From Rubellimicrobium arenae (lineage in GTDB: Bacteria > Pseudomonadota > Alphaproteobacteria > Rhodobacterales > Rhodobacteraceae), in the NCBI RefSeq assembly GCF_017916295.1, contig NZ_JAFMSS010000003.1, forward strand, positions 310,001 to 374,000: a stretch of 64,000 bases of DNA, written 5' to 3'. The notes beneath the pieces are model-generated. The model was given only the letters and a program-made list of their open reading frames with translations. It did not search any database and was not told where the DNA came from. Shown here piece by piece: positions 1-9,115 of the stretch (the first letter of the stretch is position 1; every line of letters begins with the position of its first letter). A program made the position numbers and the translations under genes.

Positions 1-519
1 TGGAAGGGCGGGCAGAGCCGGGAGAAATGGCTGGCCGAGGGGCGCCCGCCGATGCCCGGCCGCCTGAACGACCTGCGCCACATCGTCTACAAGTCCGCCG
101 ACGCCCCTTGGCGGCGGGTGCGGCCGAACCTCGGGCTGATGATGAAGGAGGGCCTCCTGAAGGAGAACATCGACGGCGAGGCGCTGGAATGGGCGCACCG
201 CCGGATGGTGGGCCGCCCCGAGGCGCGCAAGATCCTCATGGTCATCTCGGACGGCGCGCCGGTGGACGACTCGACGCTCTCCGTGAACCCGGCGAATACG
301 CTGGAGAAGCACCTGCGCGACGTGATCGCCATGGTGGAGCGGCGCAAGGCAGTGGAGCTCATTGCCATTGGCATCGGCCACGACGTCACGCGCTACTACC
401 AGCGCGCCGTCACGATCACCGACGTGGAGCAGCTGGCCGGCGCCATCACAGAGCAACTCGCGAGCCTCTTCGAGCCCGACCCCCGGAAGCGCGCGCGGAT
501 CGAGCGGAGACGGGCCTGA
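1..519 (+). CDS. cobT: Cobaltochelatase subunit CobT, C-terminal part (partial)
   Basis: The frame is open from base 1 and begins upstream of the window, so only about 172 C-terminal residues are seen. They match the von Willebrand A-like domain of CobT, the subunit that with CobN and the AAA+ protein CobS inserts cobalt into hydrogenobyrinic acid diamide in aerobic cobalamin synthesis. The visible sequence has the MIDAS-like stretch ISDGAPVDDSTL, then VELIAIGIGHDVTRYY and a basic C-terminus. The stop codon overlaps the start of the next gene (TGATG at 517-521), so the peptidase downstream is probably translationally coupled. Confidence 0.93.
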   Translation, partial: WKGGQSREKWLAEGRPPMPGRLNDLRHIVYKSADAPWRRVRPNLGLMMKEGLLKENIDGEALEWAHRRMVGRPEARKILMVISDGAPVDDSTLSVNPANTLEKHLRDVIAMVERRKAVELIAIGIGHDVTRYYQRAVTITDVEQLAGAITEQLASLFEPDPRKRARIERRRA

Positions 520-2318
520 TGTTCCAAAGCTTCGATGTGACAGCCGATCCGTCGCACGGTCCCGCCCGTCTGGCCGCCCTGCGCGAATTGATGAGCCGCG
601 AAGGAGTGGATGCCGTGCTGGTGCCGCGTTCGGACCGGTTCCAGGGCGAGTATGTCGCCCCGAGCGATGAGCGTCTGGCCTGGCTCACCGGATTCACCGG
701 ATCGGCGGGCTTCTGCGCCGTCACCCGCGACGAGGCGGGGGTCTTCATCGACGGACGCTACCGGGTCCAGGTCCGGTCGCAGGTCGCGCCCGTCTTCACC
801 CCGGTCCCCTGGCCCGAGACCAAGCTGGCCGACTGGCTGCTGGATCGCCTCGGAACCGGGCAGGCCGTCGGTTTCGATCCCTGGCTCCATACCGTCGAGG
901 AGATCGAGAAACTTCGCGAAAGGCTTGGCCCCAAGGGCGTGGGACTCGTGCCCATCGACAATCCCATCGACCGGCTCTGGGCCGATCGTCCCGCATCACC
1001 GACGGTGCCCTTCACGACCTTCCCCGAGGAGATCGCGGGCGAGAGCCATGCCAGCAAGCGTGGCCGCATCGCCGCCGCTCTTCGCGAGGCGGGGGAACGG
1101 GCCTGCGTCCTGACCCTTCCCGACTCCATCGCCTGGCTCCTCAACATCCGGGGCGGCGACGTGGCGTGCAACCCCGTCCCCCAGGCCTATGCCGTCCTGC
1201 ACGAGGATGGAACCTGCGACCTTTACTGCCCGCCCGGCAAGGCCGAGTCGGTCCGGGATGACCTGGGCCAGGACGTCCGCGTCCACCCCGAGACCTCGTT
1301 CGTGCCCGGCCTCGACTTTCTGCCTTCACCGACCCGGATCGACCCCAAGAGCTGTCCGGAGGCGGTGCACGCGTTCCTGGTAGCCCGAGGGATCACCGTC
1401 TCGCGGGGGGTGGATCCTTGCATCCTGCCCAAGGCCCGCAAGACCGCGGCCGAGATCGCCGCCACGGTCGAGGCCCATCTGCGCGACGGCGCGGCAATGG
1501 CGAACTTCCTGGCCTGGCTGGACCGGGAGGCGCCCCAGGGCGGCCTGACCGAGATCGCCGTGGTGAAGGCCCTCGAAGGCTTCCGGCGGGCCACCAACGC
1601 GCTGCGTGACATCAGCTTCGACACGATCTGCGGCGCGGGGGCGCATGGCGCCATCGTCCATTACCGCGTGACCGAGGCCACCGATGCGCCCGTGCGGCCA
1701 GGGGAGCTGCTGCTCGTGGATTCGGGCGGGCAGTACCTCGATGGGACGACCGACATCACCCGAACGGTCGCGATCGGTCCGGCCCCCGACGGGGCCGCCG
1801 AGGCCTACACCCGGGTCCTCCAGGGCATGATCGCGATCAGCCGGGCGCGCTTTCCCAGGGGGGTCGCGGGCCAGCATCTCGATGCGCTCGCGCGTTATCC
1901 GCTGTGGCTCGCGGGGCAGGACTACGATCATGGCACCGGTCACGGCGTGGGCGTCTATCTCAGCGTTCATGAGGGACCGCAGCGGCTGTCGCGCCTGTCG
2001 GACGTGCCGCTCGAGCCCGGCATGATCCTGTCCAACGAGCCCGGCTACTACCGCGAAGGGGCGTTCGGCATCCGGATCGAGAACCTGATCCTCGTCGAGG
2101 ACGCGCCGCCGGTTCCGGGCGGCGACAGCCGGGCGATGCTGTCCTTCCGGACCCTGACCTGGGTCCCGTTCGACCGGCGGCTGATCGTCGGGACAATGCT
2201 GTCCCAGGATGAACGCGCCTGGATCGACGCCTATCATGCGGGCGTGCTGGACCGGATCGGTCCCCGAACCGAGGGCGAAACGCTCGCCTGGCTTCGGTCA
2301 GCCTGCGCGCCGCTCTGA
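519..2318 (+). CDS. pepP: Xaa-Pro aminopeptidase P (M24 family, three-domain type)
   Basis: A 599-residue cytosolic metallopeptidase that removes an N-terminal residue preceding proline. Two creatinase-like domains fill roughly residues 1-300 and a pita-bread M24 domain the rest. All five expected metal ligands are visible: D401 and D412 (VDSGGQYLDGTTDITRT), H475 (HGTGHGVG), E507 (NEPGYY) and E521 (RIENL). Their spacing is that of the eukaryotic-like 600-residue XPNPEP1 class rather than the shorter E. coli PepP. The ATG at 519 overlaps the cobT stop. The frame is open further upstream to base 27, but that part is the shadow of cobT and the protein family starts at MFQSF. Confidence 0.93.
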   Translation: MFQSFDVTADPSHGPARLAALRELMSREGVDAVLVPRSDRFQGEYVAPSDERLAWLTGFTGSAGFCAVTRDEAGVFIDGRYRVQVRSQVAPVFTPVPWPETKLADWLLDRLGTGQAVGFDPWLHTVEEIEKLRERLGPKGVGLVPIDNPIDRLWADRPASPTVPFTTFPEEIAGESHASKRGRIAAALREAGERACVLTLPDSIAWLLNIRGGDVACNPVPQAYAVLHEDGTCDLYCPPGKAESVRDDLGQDVRVHPETSFVPGLDFLPSPTRIDPKSCPEAVHAFLVARGITVSRGVDPCILPKARKTAAEIAATVEAHLRDGAAMANFLAWLDREAPQGGLTEIAVVKALEGFRRATNALRDISFDTICGAGAHGAIVHYRVTEATDAPVRPGELLLVDSGGQYLDGTTDITRTVAIGPAPDGAAEAYTRVLQGMIAISRARFPRGVAGQHLDALARYPLWLAGQDYDHGTGHGVGVYLSVHEGPQRLSRLSDVPLEPGMILSNEPGYYREGAFGIRIENLILVEDAPPVPGGDSRAMLSFRTLTWVPFDRRLIVGTMLSQDERAWIDAYHAGVLDRIGPRTEGETLAWLRSACAPL

Positions 2319-2381
2319 CGGGCTTGCCTGGCATCCCTTGGCGCGGCCATGATCCAGCTGGGACACGCAAGGGAACACGCC

Positions 2382-2723
2382 ATGTCAGAGCACATCACGA
2401 TCCGTCCGTCCGGCGGCACCTGGGTCGTCCGCGCAGGAGGGGCGGTGCTGGCCGAGACCGGCCGGGCGCTGGAGCTCCGGGAGGGAGGCTACCCTCCCGT
2501 CATCTACATCCCGCGCGAGGATGTCGCGATGGCCTTCTTCGAACCGTCGGCCACGCGCTCGGTCTGCCCCCACAAGGGGGAGGCCAGCTACTTTTCCTTC
2601 GTCGGCAAGAGCGGAACGGTAAAGGACGCGGCCTGGATCTATGAGACGCCCAAGGCCGACGTGACGCCGATCGCCGGCCACCTCGCCTTCTACCTGACCA
2701 AGGTGACGCTGGAGCACGTCTGA
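2382..2723 (+). CDS. DUF427 family protein
   Basis: A 113-residue soluble protein of the DUF427 family, whose function is not established. The family signature is clear: YIPREDVAMAFF followed by CPHKGEASYFSF and an aromatic, acidic C-terminal part. The ATG at 2382 is preferred over one at 2349 because an AAGGG motif lies about 10 bases before it and the domain starts directly. It is 63 bases after pepP on the same strand and could be cotranscribed, but nothing in the context explains its job. It ends 46 bases before the convergent recN stop. Confidence 0.88.
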   Translation: MSEHITIRPSGGTWVVRAGGAVLAETGRALELREGGYPPVIYIPREDVAMAFFEPSATRSVCPHKGEASYFSFVGKSGTVKDAAWIYETPKADVTPIAGHLAFYLTKVTLEHV

Positions 2724-2769
2724 GCGACAGCCTCCCGGGGCTCCTGGAAGGCGGCGCAGCGGACCTGCG

Positions 2770-4443
2770 TCAGGCCGCGTCCGCACCCTCCAGGAGGACC
2801 CGGGCCGCGCCCCGGGCTGCCTCGGTCACGGTCTCGCCCGCCAGCATCCGGGCGATCTCGTCGACCCGATCCGAGGGACCGAGCGGAACCACACGCGACG
2901 TCGTCGTGCCGTCGCGGACCGCCTTCTCCACCCGCCAGTGATGCGAGCCCAGCGCCGCCACCTGCGGCGAATGGGTGACGACCAGCACCTGCCCCCCATG
3001 CGCGAGGTCGGCCAGACGCCGCCCCACGGCCGCCGCGGTGGCCCCACCGACGCCGCGGTCGATCTCGTCGAAGATCATGGTCTTGGCGTCGCCCTCGCGC
3101 ACGAGGCAGACCTTGAGAGCGAGAAGGAAGCGCGACAGCTCCCCGCCCGACGCGATGCGGTCGAGAGGACCGGCCGGCGCCCCCGGGTTGGTGGCCGCCA
3201 CGAAGCGCACCTCGTCCTGGCCCTCGGGACCGGGGTCGCCGGACGTGACCTCGACCGAGAAGACCGCCCGCTCCATCCGAAGCGGAGGAAGCTCGGCCGC
3301 CATGGCCGCGGAGAGGCGCCCCGCCGCGCTTTGCCGGAAGGCCGACAGCTCGTCCGCTGCCTCCTGGTAGGTCGCGTCCGCGGCGCGGACGGCCGACTGC
3401 AGGCGGCCCTGGTCCGCTTCGGAAGCGTCGAGCGTCGCAAGCCGCCGGCCCATGTCCTCGGCCAGCGCCGGAAGGTCGTCGGGCAGGACGTTGTGCTTGC
3501 GGGCCAGCGCCCGGATGGCAAAAAGGCGTTCCTCGGTCTCTTCCAGCGCGCGGGGATCGAACGTCAGCGCATCCAGGAAGTCCCGCACCCCGGCTTCGGC
3601 CTCGGAAAGCGCCTCCTGCGAGCGTTCGAGCGCGGCCAGCGGCTCGTCCAGGCGACCCTCGGCCTGATCGACGGCGGCATCCAGGCGGCGCATCGCCTCG
3701 GAGATCAGGCCTTCGGCCCCTTGGGACGAAATGGCATTGAGGGCCTTGGCGATCCCCTCGCGGATCTTCTCGCCCGCCTGCATCAGACGGCGCTGGGCGT
3801 CGAGCTGCGCTTCCTCCCCCGGCTGGGGATCAAGCTTGGACATCTCCTCCACGGCGTGGCGGAGGAAGTCCTCTTCGGTCTTCAGCTTCTCGCGGGCCGC
3901 GTCCGCCTCGGCCAAAGCGCGGCGGGCCTCGCGCCGGGCGGTCCAGGCCTCCCTCACGCGGACCAGCAGCGGCTCGGCCCCGGCGAAATCGTCAAGCAGC
4001 GACCGGTGCACGCGGGGGTTCAGCAGGCCCTTGTCGTCCTGCTGTCCGTGAAGCTCCACGAGCGTGTCGGACAGCGCCCGCAGCGTCTCGCCCGAGGCGC
4101 GGCGGTCGTTGATCCAGGCGGTCTTGCGGCCGTCGGTGTAGTTCACCCGGCGCAGGATCAGTTCGGACGGATCGTCCTCGTTGGGCTCGATGCCGGCTTC
4201 GGCCAGGACGGCATGGGCCGGATGGCCGGGGGGCAGCTCGAAGACAGCCGTGACCTCGCCCCGGTCGGCCCCCGTGCGCACCAGCTCGGCCCGGCCCCGC
4301 CAGCCCAGCACGAAGCCCAATGAGTCGAGCAGGATCGACTTGCCCGCCCCCGTCTCTCCGGTCAGGACGTTCAGCCCGGGCCGGAAGGCGAGATCAAGTC
4401 GCTCAATGATCAGCATGTCGCGTATCTCGAGCGCGCGCAGCAT
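2770..4443 (-). CDS. recN: DNA repair protein RecN
   Basis: A 557-residue SMC-like ATPase that acts early in recombinational repair of double-strand breaks. The Walker A motif GETGAGKS is at residues 29-36. The middle third is Ala/Glu/Arg-rich coiled coil, and the ABC-type signature ASGGELSRFLLALK and Walker B MIFDEIDRGVGG lie near the C-terminus. In related bacteria recN usually sits directly after bamD at the end of the cell-wall cluster. Here about 7 kb of sugar-catabolism genes separate the two. Only 51 bases separate its start from the stop of the aldo-keto reductase gene, so it may be read through from that gene. I see no LexA box (GTTC-N7-GTTC) in that gap. Confidence 0.95.
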   Translation of the reverse strand: MLRALEIRDMLIIERLDLAFRPGLNVLTGETGAGKSILLDSLGFVLGWRGRAELVRTGADRGEVTAVFELPPGHPAHAVLAEAGIEPNEDDPSELILRRVNYTDGRKTAWINDRRASGETLRALSDTLVELHGQQDDKGLLNPRVHRSLLDDFAGAEPLLVRVREAWTARREARRALAEADAAREKLKTEEDFLRHAVEEMSKLDPQPGEEAQLDAQRRLMQAGEKIREGIAKALNAISSQGAEGLISEAMRRLDAAVDQAEGRLDEPLAALERSQEALSEAEAGVRDFLDALTFDPRALEETEERLFAIRALARKHNVLPDDLPALAEDMGRRLATLDASEADQGRLQSAVRAADATYQEAADELSAFRQSAAGRLSAAMAAELPPLRMERAVFSVEVTSGDPGPEGQDEVRFVAATNPGAPAGPLDRIASGGELSRFLLALKVCLVREGDAKTMIFDEIDRGVGGATAAAVGRRLADLAHGGQVLVVTHSPQVAALGSHHWRVEKAVRDGTTTSRVVPLGPSDRVDEIARMLAGETVTEAARGAARVLLEGADAA

Positions 4444-4494
4444 CCCCGTCTCCCGCCTGTCCCGCTCAGGATGTGGCTCCTGTTCCGGAAGGGG

Positions 4495-5496
4495 TCAACC
4501 CTCCTCCGGAGGGATGAGGCCCTGCGACGCAAGGTCGGACCAGAGCGCCTCGGGGAGGGTCGCACGGGCCGCCTGCAGGTTGTCCTCCATCTCCTCGACC
4601 GTCTGGCTTCCCGGGATCACCGACAGCACGGCCGGGTGGCGCAGGGGATAGCGGAACGCGGCATGGACAAGCCGCACGCCGTGGCTGTCGCAGACGGCCC
4701 GGAGCCGTCGCGCGCGGTCGGCCACCTCGGGAGGGACCCGGTCGTAGTCGTAGTGCTCCTGCCCGGCGAGGACCCCGGAATTGTAGGGGCCGCCGATGAT
4801 GACGCCGATCCCCTTCTGGACGCAGAGCGGCAGGAACGATGCGGCCGCCTCCTGTTCCAGCAGCGTGTAGCGCCCCGCCAGGAGGATGACGTCCAGGTCC
4901 GCGCGCTCGGCCAGCCATTGGGCGATGCGCCAGTCGTTGACGCCCAAGCCGATGGCGCGGATCATCCCTTGGGCGCGCATCTCGTGCAGCGCCCGATGCC
5001 CGCCCGAGATGAACTGGTCGAGCCAGCCATCCAGCGCCTCCTGCGAGCCGTGGGTCCACACATCGAGATCATGGGCGTGCAGGATGTCGATCCGGTCCAC
5101 GCCCAACCGCTCGAGCGAGAACTCCACCGAGCGCCTCACGCCATCATAGGAGTAGTCGTAGACGCCCGTCCGGGACGGAACCTCGAACCATCTGCCGTGG
5201 CCTTCGCGCTGGTCGTAGGTCGTGGGGCGCAGCCAGCGCCCGACCTTGCTGGCCAGGACGAACTCCTCGCGCGGCTTGCCCCGGAGGAATGGATTGAGAC
5301 GGGTTTCGGCCAGACCGGGCCCGTAGAGCGGCGCCGTGTCGAAGTGGCGCACGCCACCGGCCCAGGCGGTCTCCATGACGGCGCGCGCATCCTCGTCGGG
5401 GATGGCGCGGTACAGGTTGGCAAGGGGCGCGGTGCCCAGCCCCAGTTCGGTGAAGGTCAGTCCGCTCTTGGCGTGGTGTCGCGTGGTCAGTTGCAT
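4495..5496 (-). CDS. Aldo/keto reductase, D-threo-aldose (L-fucose) 1-dehydrogenase-like
   Basis: A 333-residue TIM-barrel oxidoreductase. The catalytic tetrad of the aldo/keto reductase superfamily is visible as D53 and Y58 (HFDTAPLYGPG), K84 (LASKVGR) and H140 (ILHAHDLD). The TAPLYGPGLAE and KVGRWLRP style is that of D-threo-aldose 1-dehydrogenases, which oxidise L-fucose and related sugars to lactones, but substrate is inferred only. The ATG at 5496 has AGGGGGGACGGG directly before it; an in-frame ATG at 5511 has no ribosome binding site. It is divergent from the BtpA-like gene across 55 bases that hold a candidate GntR operator, so it probably belongs to the same regulon. Confidence 0.88.
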   Translation of the reverse strand: MQLTTRHHAKSGLTFTELGLGTAPLANLYRAIPDEDARAVMETAWAGGVRHFDTAPLYGPGLAETRLNPFLRGKPREEFVLASKVGRWLRPTTYDQREGHGRWFEVPSRTGVYDYSYDGVRRSVEFSLERLGVDRIDILHAHDLDVWTHGSQEALDGWLDQFISGGHRALHEMRAQGMIRAIGLGVNDWRIAQWLAERADLDVILLAGRYTLLEQEAAASFLPLCVQKGIGVIIGGPYNSGVLAGQEHYDYDRVPPEVADRARRLRAVCDSHGVRLVHAAFRYPLRHPAVLSVIPGSQTVEEMEDNLQAARATLPEALWSDLASQGLIPPEEG

Positions 5497-5511
5497 CCCG
5501 TCCCCCCTCAT

Positions 5512-5525
5512 GCTGACATGCTAGT
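5512..5525. promoter_or_regulatory. Candidate GntR operator A (GCTGACATGCTAGT)
   Basis: An imperfect palindrome in the 55-base divergent region between the aldo-keto reductase and the BtpA-like gene. It matches 12 of 14 positions of the site at 9839-9852 read on the other strand (GCTAACATGCTAGC). The only GntR-family gene in the window sits next to that second site, so both are proposed to bind that regulator. Binding is inferred from sequence only. Confidence 0.6.
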
Positions 5526-5551
5526 CACCGCAGGGGAGGCGAGTAAAGCAT

Positions 5552-6358
5552 ATGACCGAAACGTTCCGCCGGGTCTTTGGTCCGGGCAAGCCGGTGATCG
5601 CCATGGTGCATCTGGGCGCGTTGCCGGGCGCTCCCCTCCACGATGAATCGCGCGGGGTCGAGGGCCTGATCGAGGATGCCCGGGCCGACCTTCAGGCCCT
5701 GCAGGCGGCAGGCGTGGACGCGGTGATGTTCGGCAACGAGAACGACCGCCCCTACGAGTTCAAGGTGGACACCGCATCGACCGCCACCATGGCCTATGTC
5801 ATCGGCCGCCTGAGGCCCGAGATCACGGTGCCTTTCGGCGTGAACGTGCTCTGGGATCCGATGTCGACGGTCGCGCTCGCCGCCGCGACGGGGGCCTCCT
5901 TCGTGCGCGAGATCTTCACCGGCACCTATGCCTCGGACATGGGCGTCTGGGCGCCCGACGCCGGCCAAGCCATGCGCTACCGCAACCGCCTGGGCCGGCC
6001 TGACTGCGCCATGCTCTACAACGTCAGCGCCGAGTTCGCCGACAGCCAGGACCGCCGTCCCCTGCCCGACCGGGCGCGGTCCGCGGTGTTCTCCTCCATC
6101 CCCGACGCGGTGCTCGTGTCCGGCCAGATCACCGGCGAGGCCGCGCGGATGGAGGACCTCGAGGGCGTGAAGCGCGTGCTGCCGACCACCCCCGTCCTGG
6201 CCAACACGGGCGTCAGGCACGACACCGTGGCCGAGGTGCTGCGGATCGCCGACGGCTGCGTCGTGGGCTCCGCGCTCAAGGTGGACGGGCACACCTGGAA
6301 CGCGGTGGATCCCGACCGCGCCCGGGCCTTCATGGACCGTGCCCGGGCCGCCCGATGA
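5552..6358 (+). CDS. BtpA/SgcQ family protein
   Basis: A 268-residue soluble protein of the BtpA family (TIM-barrel fold), also known as SgcQ in the E. coli sgc sugar cluster. Conserved stretches include VIAMVHLGALPGAP at residues 14-27, FGNENDRPY, FGVNVLWDP and the C-terminal VVGSALKVDGHTWNAVD. BtpA was first linked to photosystem I stability in cyanobacteria, but in sugar operons the role is uncharacterised, probably phosphosugar-related (inference). AGGGGAGG precedes the ATG. The last codons overlap the next gene (ATGA), giving tight coupling to the M42 gene. The BtpA-M42 pair also occurs in sgc. Confidence 0.86.
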   Translation: MTETFRRVFGPGKPVIAMVHLGALPGAPLHDESRGVEGLIEDARADLQALQAAGVDAVMFGNENDRPYEFKVDTASTATMAYVIGRLRPEITVPFGVNVLWDPMSTVALAAATGASFVREIFTGTYASDMGVWAPDAGQAMRYRNRLGRPDCAMLYNVSAEFADSQDRRPLPDRARSAVFSSIPDAVLVSGQITGEAARMEDLEGVKRVLPTTPVLANTGVRHDTVAEVLRIADGCVVGSALKVDGHTWNAVDPDRARAFMDRARAAR

Positions 6359-7458
6359 GCCCGGCGCCCTCGACCCTGCGCGAGGACGTGACGGCGCTCT
6401 GCCTCCTGCCTGGCCTGTCAGGGCATGAAGAGCGGGTGGCGGCCTGGCTGCGGGAACGGCTCGGGGCGCTGCACATGGCGTCGCACACCGACCGCCTGGG
6501 CAACCTCATCGTCACGCTGGAGGGGGACCCGACGCTGCCGTCGGTCATGGTCTTCACCCACATGGATCAGCTCGGGTTCTTCGTTCGCAAGGTCGAACCC
6601 GACGGGATGATCCGGGTGGAGCGGATGGGCGGCGTCGCCGAGAAGGCCATGCTGGCGCAGGCCGTCCTTCTTTGTCCTGCCGGCCACCCGGACGTGCCGG
6701 GGGTCATCACGGTCAAATCCCACCACGCCACCCCGCCCGGCGAAAAGTACGCCGTCCCCACGACGCCCGAGATCCGCATCGACACCGGGCACGGGTCCAA
6801 GGCGGCGGTCGAGGCCGCGGGCATCCGCATCGGCACCCCAGTGGTCTACCTGCCGCGCGTCCTGCCGCTGGCCAACGATCGCCTCGCCGGGACGGCGGTG
6901 GACGACCGCGCCGGCTGCGCCGTCCTCCTCGATGTGACGCGGGTCCTGAAGGATCGGCGGGGCGGTCCCACCGTCCATCTGGTCTGGTCCGTGCAGGAGG
7001 AGTTCAACCTCCGCGGCGCCGTGGTCGCGGCGCAGGTCCTTCAGCCCGATATCGCCATCCAGATCGACCTCATGCTCGCCACCGACACCCCCGACATGGC
7101 CGACCGGGGCGAGATGGCGCTGGGCGGCGGCCCGGGCATGTCGCTCTATTCCTTCCATGGGCGCGGGACGCTGAACGGAGTCATCCCGCACCCGGCGCTG
7201 GTGCGGCTGATGGAGCGGACGGCCGAGGCCGAGGGGATGCCTCTCCAGCGGTCGGCGCAGGTCGGGGTGCTGACGGACCTGAGCTACGTCCAGACCGTCG
7301 GCGGGGGCGTGGCGTCGATCGACTTGGGCTTTCCCATGCGGCATTCCCATTCGGCGCTGGAGGTCTGCGACCTGCGCGATCTCGACGCGCTGGCCCGGCT
7401 GATCGTGGCGGCGCTGGGCCGCATCGATCCCGACCTCAGGCTGGAGCGCGACGCATGA
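6355..7458 (+). CDS. M42 family metalloenzyme (SgcX/FrvX-like)
   Basis: A 367-residue dinuclear metal hydrolase of the M42 glutamyl-aminopeptidase/endoglucanase group. Likely metal ligands and catalytic residues are visible: H69 and D71 (FTHMDQLGFF), D183 (LAGTAVDDRAGC), E215/E216 (SVQEEFNLRG), D238 (IQIDLML) and a histidine in MRHSHSALE. Homologues in the E. coli sgc and frv clusters lie among sugar genes and their real substrates are not known. It overlaps both neighbours by ATGA, so BtpA-like, M42 and kinase genes form one coupled operon. A role on a sugar conjugate rather than a peptide is an inference from context. Confidence 0.86.
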   Translation: MSPAPSTLREDVTALCLLPGLSGHEERVAAWLRERLGALHMASHTDRLGNLIVTLEGDPTLPSVMVFTHMDQLGFFVRKVEPDGMIRVERMGGVAEKAMLAQAVLLCPAGHPDVPGVITVKSHHATPPGEKYAVPTTPEIRIDTGHGSKAAVEAAGIRIGTPVVYLPRVLPLANDRLAGTAVDDRAGCAVLLDVTRVLKDRRGGPTVHLVWSVQEEFNLRGAVVAAQVLQPDIAIQIDLMLATDTPDMADRGEMALGGGPGMSLYSFHGRGTLNGVIPHPALVRLMERTAEAEGMPLQRSAQVGVLTDLSYVQTVGGGVASIDLGFPMRHSHSALEVCDLRDLDALARLIVAALGRIDPDLRLERDA

Positions 7459-8933
7459 CCGTCACCATGGGCATCGATATCGGCACCTTCGAATCGAAGG
7501 GCGTGCTGGTCGAGGACGGGCGCATCCTTGCCCAGGCCCGGCGCCCTCACGACATGCTGGTTCCCCGCCCGGGGTGGGCCGAGCATCGGGCCGAGGAGGA
7601 TTGGTGGGGCGATACGGTGGCCCTGTCGCGCGCGCTTCTTGCCCAGGCTCCGGACGCGCGGGTGGCGGCTCTGGCGATCAGCGCCATCGGCCCCTGCTGC
7701 CTGCCCGTGGATGCGGGGGGCGTCCCGCTCCGCAACGGCATCCTTTATGGTGTCGACACACGAGCCAGCGCCGAGATCGACGAACTGACCGCTCGGATCG
7801 GGGCCGAGGCCATCCTGTCCCGCGCGGGAACCTCCCTCACGTCGCAGGCGGTCGGCCCCAAAGTCCTGTGGCTTCAAAGGAACGAGCCCGAAACCTGGGT
7901 CCGCACCGCGCGCCTCCACACCTCGACCTCGTTCATCTTGGAGCGCCTGACCGGCGTCCATGCCATGGATCGCTATTCGGCGGCCAGTTGGGCGCCTCTT
8001 TACGACATGGAGGCTGGCGACTGGGGCGAGGACCTGTTCGGCATCTGCCACCGAAGACAGTTGCCGCGGCTTCTCTGGACGACCGAGATCGCGGGCGGCG
8101 TGAGGCGCGACGCGGCCGAAGCCACGGGACTTCCCGAAGGCACTCCGGTCACCGTGGGAACCATCGATGCCGCCGCCGAGGCCGTTTCGGTCGGGGTGAC
8201 CCGTCCGGGCGACCTGATGCTGATGTACGGCTCGACCGTCTATGTCATCGAGATCACGGCGGAACGGGTCCGGGACGCCCGGCTCTGGACGTCGCCCTGG
8301 CTGTTCCCGGGCCCGTGGGCCGCTCAGGCCGGATTGGCCACCTCCGGCACCCTGACCCAATGGTTTCGCGAGGTCATCGCACCCGGCCTTCCCCGCGACG
8401 AAGCCTTCACCACCCTGGCGGCGGAGGCCGAAGCCTCGCCGCCCGGCGCGCGGGGGCTCATCTGCCTGCCCTACTTCTCGGGCGAGCGGACTCCGATCCA
8501 TGACCCAAGGGCGCGTGGCGTGTTCTTCGGGATGGACCTGACGCATACGCGCGGCGATTTGTACCGCGCCTGCCTCGAGGGGATCGCTGCGGCGACCCGG
8601 CATATCGTGGACACCTATCGCGAGGCCGGAGCCGCCCCGTCGCGCGTCATGGCCGTGGGTGGCGGCACCAGGACGGGCGTCTGGCTCCAGGCGACCTCGG
8701 ACCTGACCGGCCTTCCGCAGGACCTTCGCGCCGTGACCACCGGGGCGGCTTATGGCGATGCGTTCCTGGCTGCCCTGGCCATCGGCGCGGCCGAGCCGGC
8801 GGACATCGACCTCTGGAATCCGGCCGAGCGCGTGGTGCAGCCGCGCGATCTTCCGGAGTACGCGAGGCTCTATCCGCTGTTCCGTCGCCTTTACGACCAG
8901 ACCAAGGACATCATGAGGGACCTCAGCGCCTGA
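7455..8933 (+). CDS. FGGY family carbohydrate kinase
   Basis: A 492-residue sugar kinase with the two actin-like domains of the FGGY family. The N-terminal phosphate loop reads MGIDIGTFESKGVLVEDG, and the C-terminal half has LPYFSGERTPIHDPRARG and the adenine-site motif VMAVGGGTRTGVWLQATSDL. Family members phosphorylate pentoses, ketoses, polyols or autoinducer-2, and the substrate cannot be assigned here. The ATG overlaps the stop of the M42 gene (ATGA). It ends the + strand operon; 182 bases later comes the convergent GntR gene. A start further upstream in the same frame would be a shadow of the M42 gene. Confidence 0.9.
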   Translation: MTVTMGIDIGTFESKGVLVEDGRILAQARRPHDMLVPRPGWAEHRAEEDWWGDTVALSRALLAQAPDARVAALAISAIGPCCLPVDAGGVPLRNGILYGVDTRASAEIDELTARIGAEAILSRAGTSLTSQAVGPKVLWLQRNEPETWVRTARLHTSTSFILERLTGVHAMDRYSAASWAPLYDMEAGDWGEDLFGICHRRQLPRLLWTTEIAGGVRRDAAEATGLPEGTPVTVGTIDAAAEAVSVGVTRPGDLMLMYGSTVYVIEITAERVRDARLWTSPWLFPGPWAAQAGLATSGTLTQWFREVIAPGLPRDEAFTTLAAEAEASPPGARGLICLPYFSGERTPIHDPRARGVFFGMDLTHTRGDLYRACLEGIAAATRHIVDTYREAGAAPSRVMAVGGGTRTGVWLQATSDLTGLPQDLRAVTTGAAYGDAFLAALAIGAAEPADIDLWNPAERVVQPRDLPEYARLYPLFRRLYDQTKDIMRDLSA

Positions 8934-9064
8934 CTCCGGCAGGTCGCACACCCCAAGACGTCAGCCCCGCAGACGTCAGCTGCCCAAAGGGCGGGGGCGC
9001 TGGCGGATGCGGGAACCGGCACGCACCTGTTCGCCTGCCTTGCGGAGAATGGCTCCCGCAGCGA

Positions 9065-9085
9065 CCCGTCCCCCGAGAGGACGGG
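9065..9085. terminator. Hairpin between convergent kinase and GntR genes
   Basis: CCCGTCC (9065-9071) pairs with GGACGGG (9079-9085) around a 7-base loop, in the 182-base gap between two convergent genes. There is no T-run on either side, so this is a weak candidate bidirectional terminator. The same gap holds a direct repeat AGACGTCAGC at 8956-8965 and 8971-8980. Confidence 0.4.
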
Positions 9086-9115
9086 CGAACTCCGCAGGGC
9101 CGGATCCGCCCGGGC

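Noticed and set aside
27..518. N-terminal extension of aminopeptidase P by 164 codons
   Set aside because: The extension lies wholly over cobT, which is coding in another frame with family motifs. The peptidase family starts at 519.
4444..4494. LexA box before recN
   Set aside because: One GAAC is present but no second copy at seven bases distance, so no SOS site is claimed.
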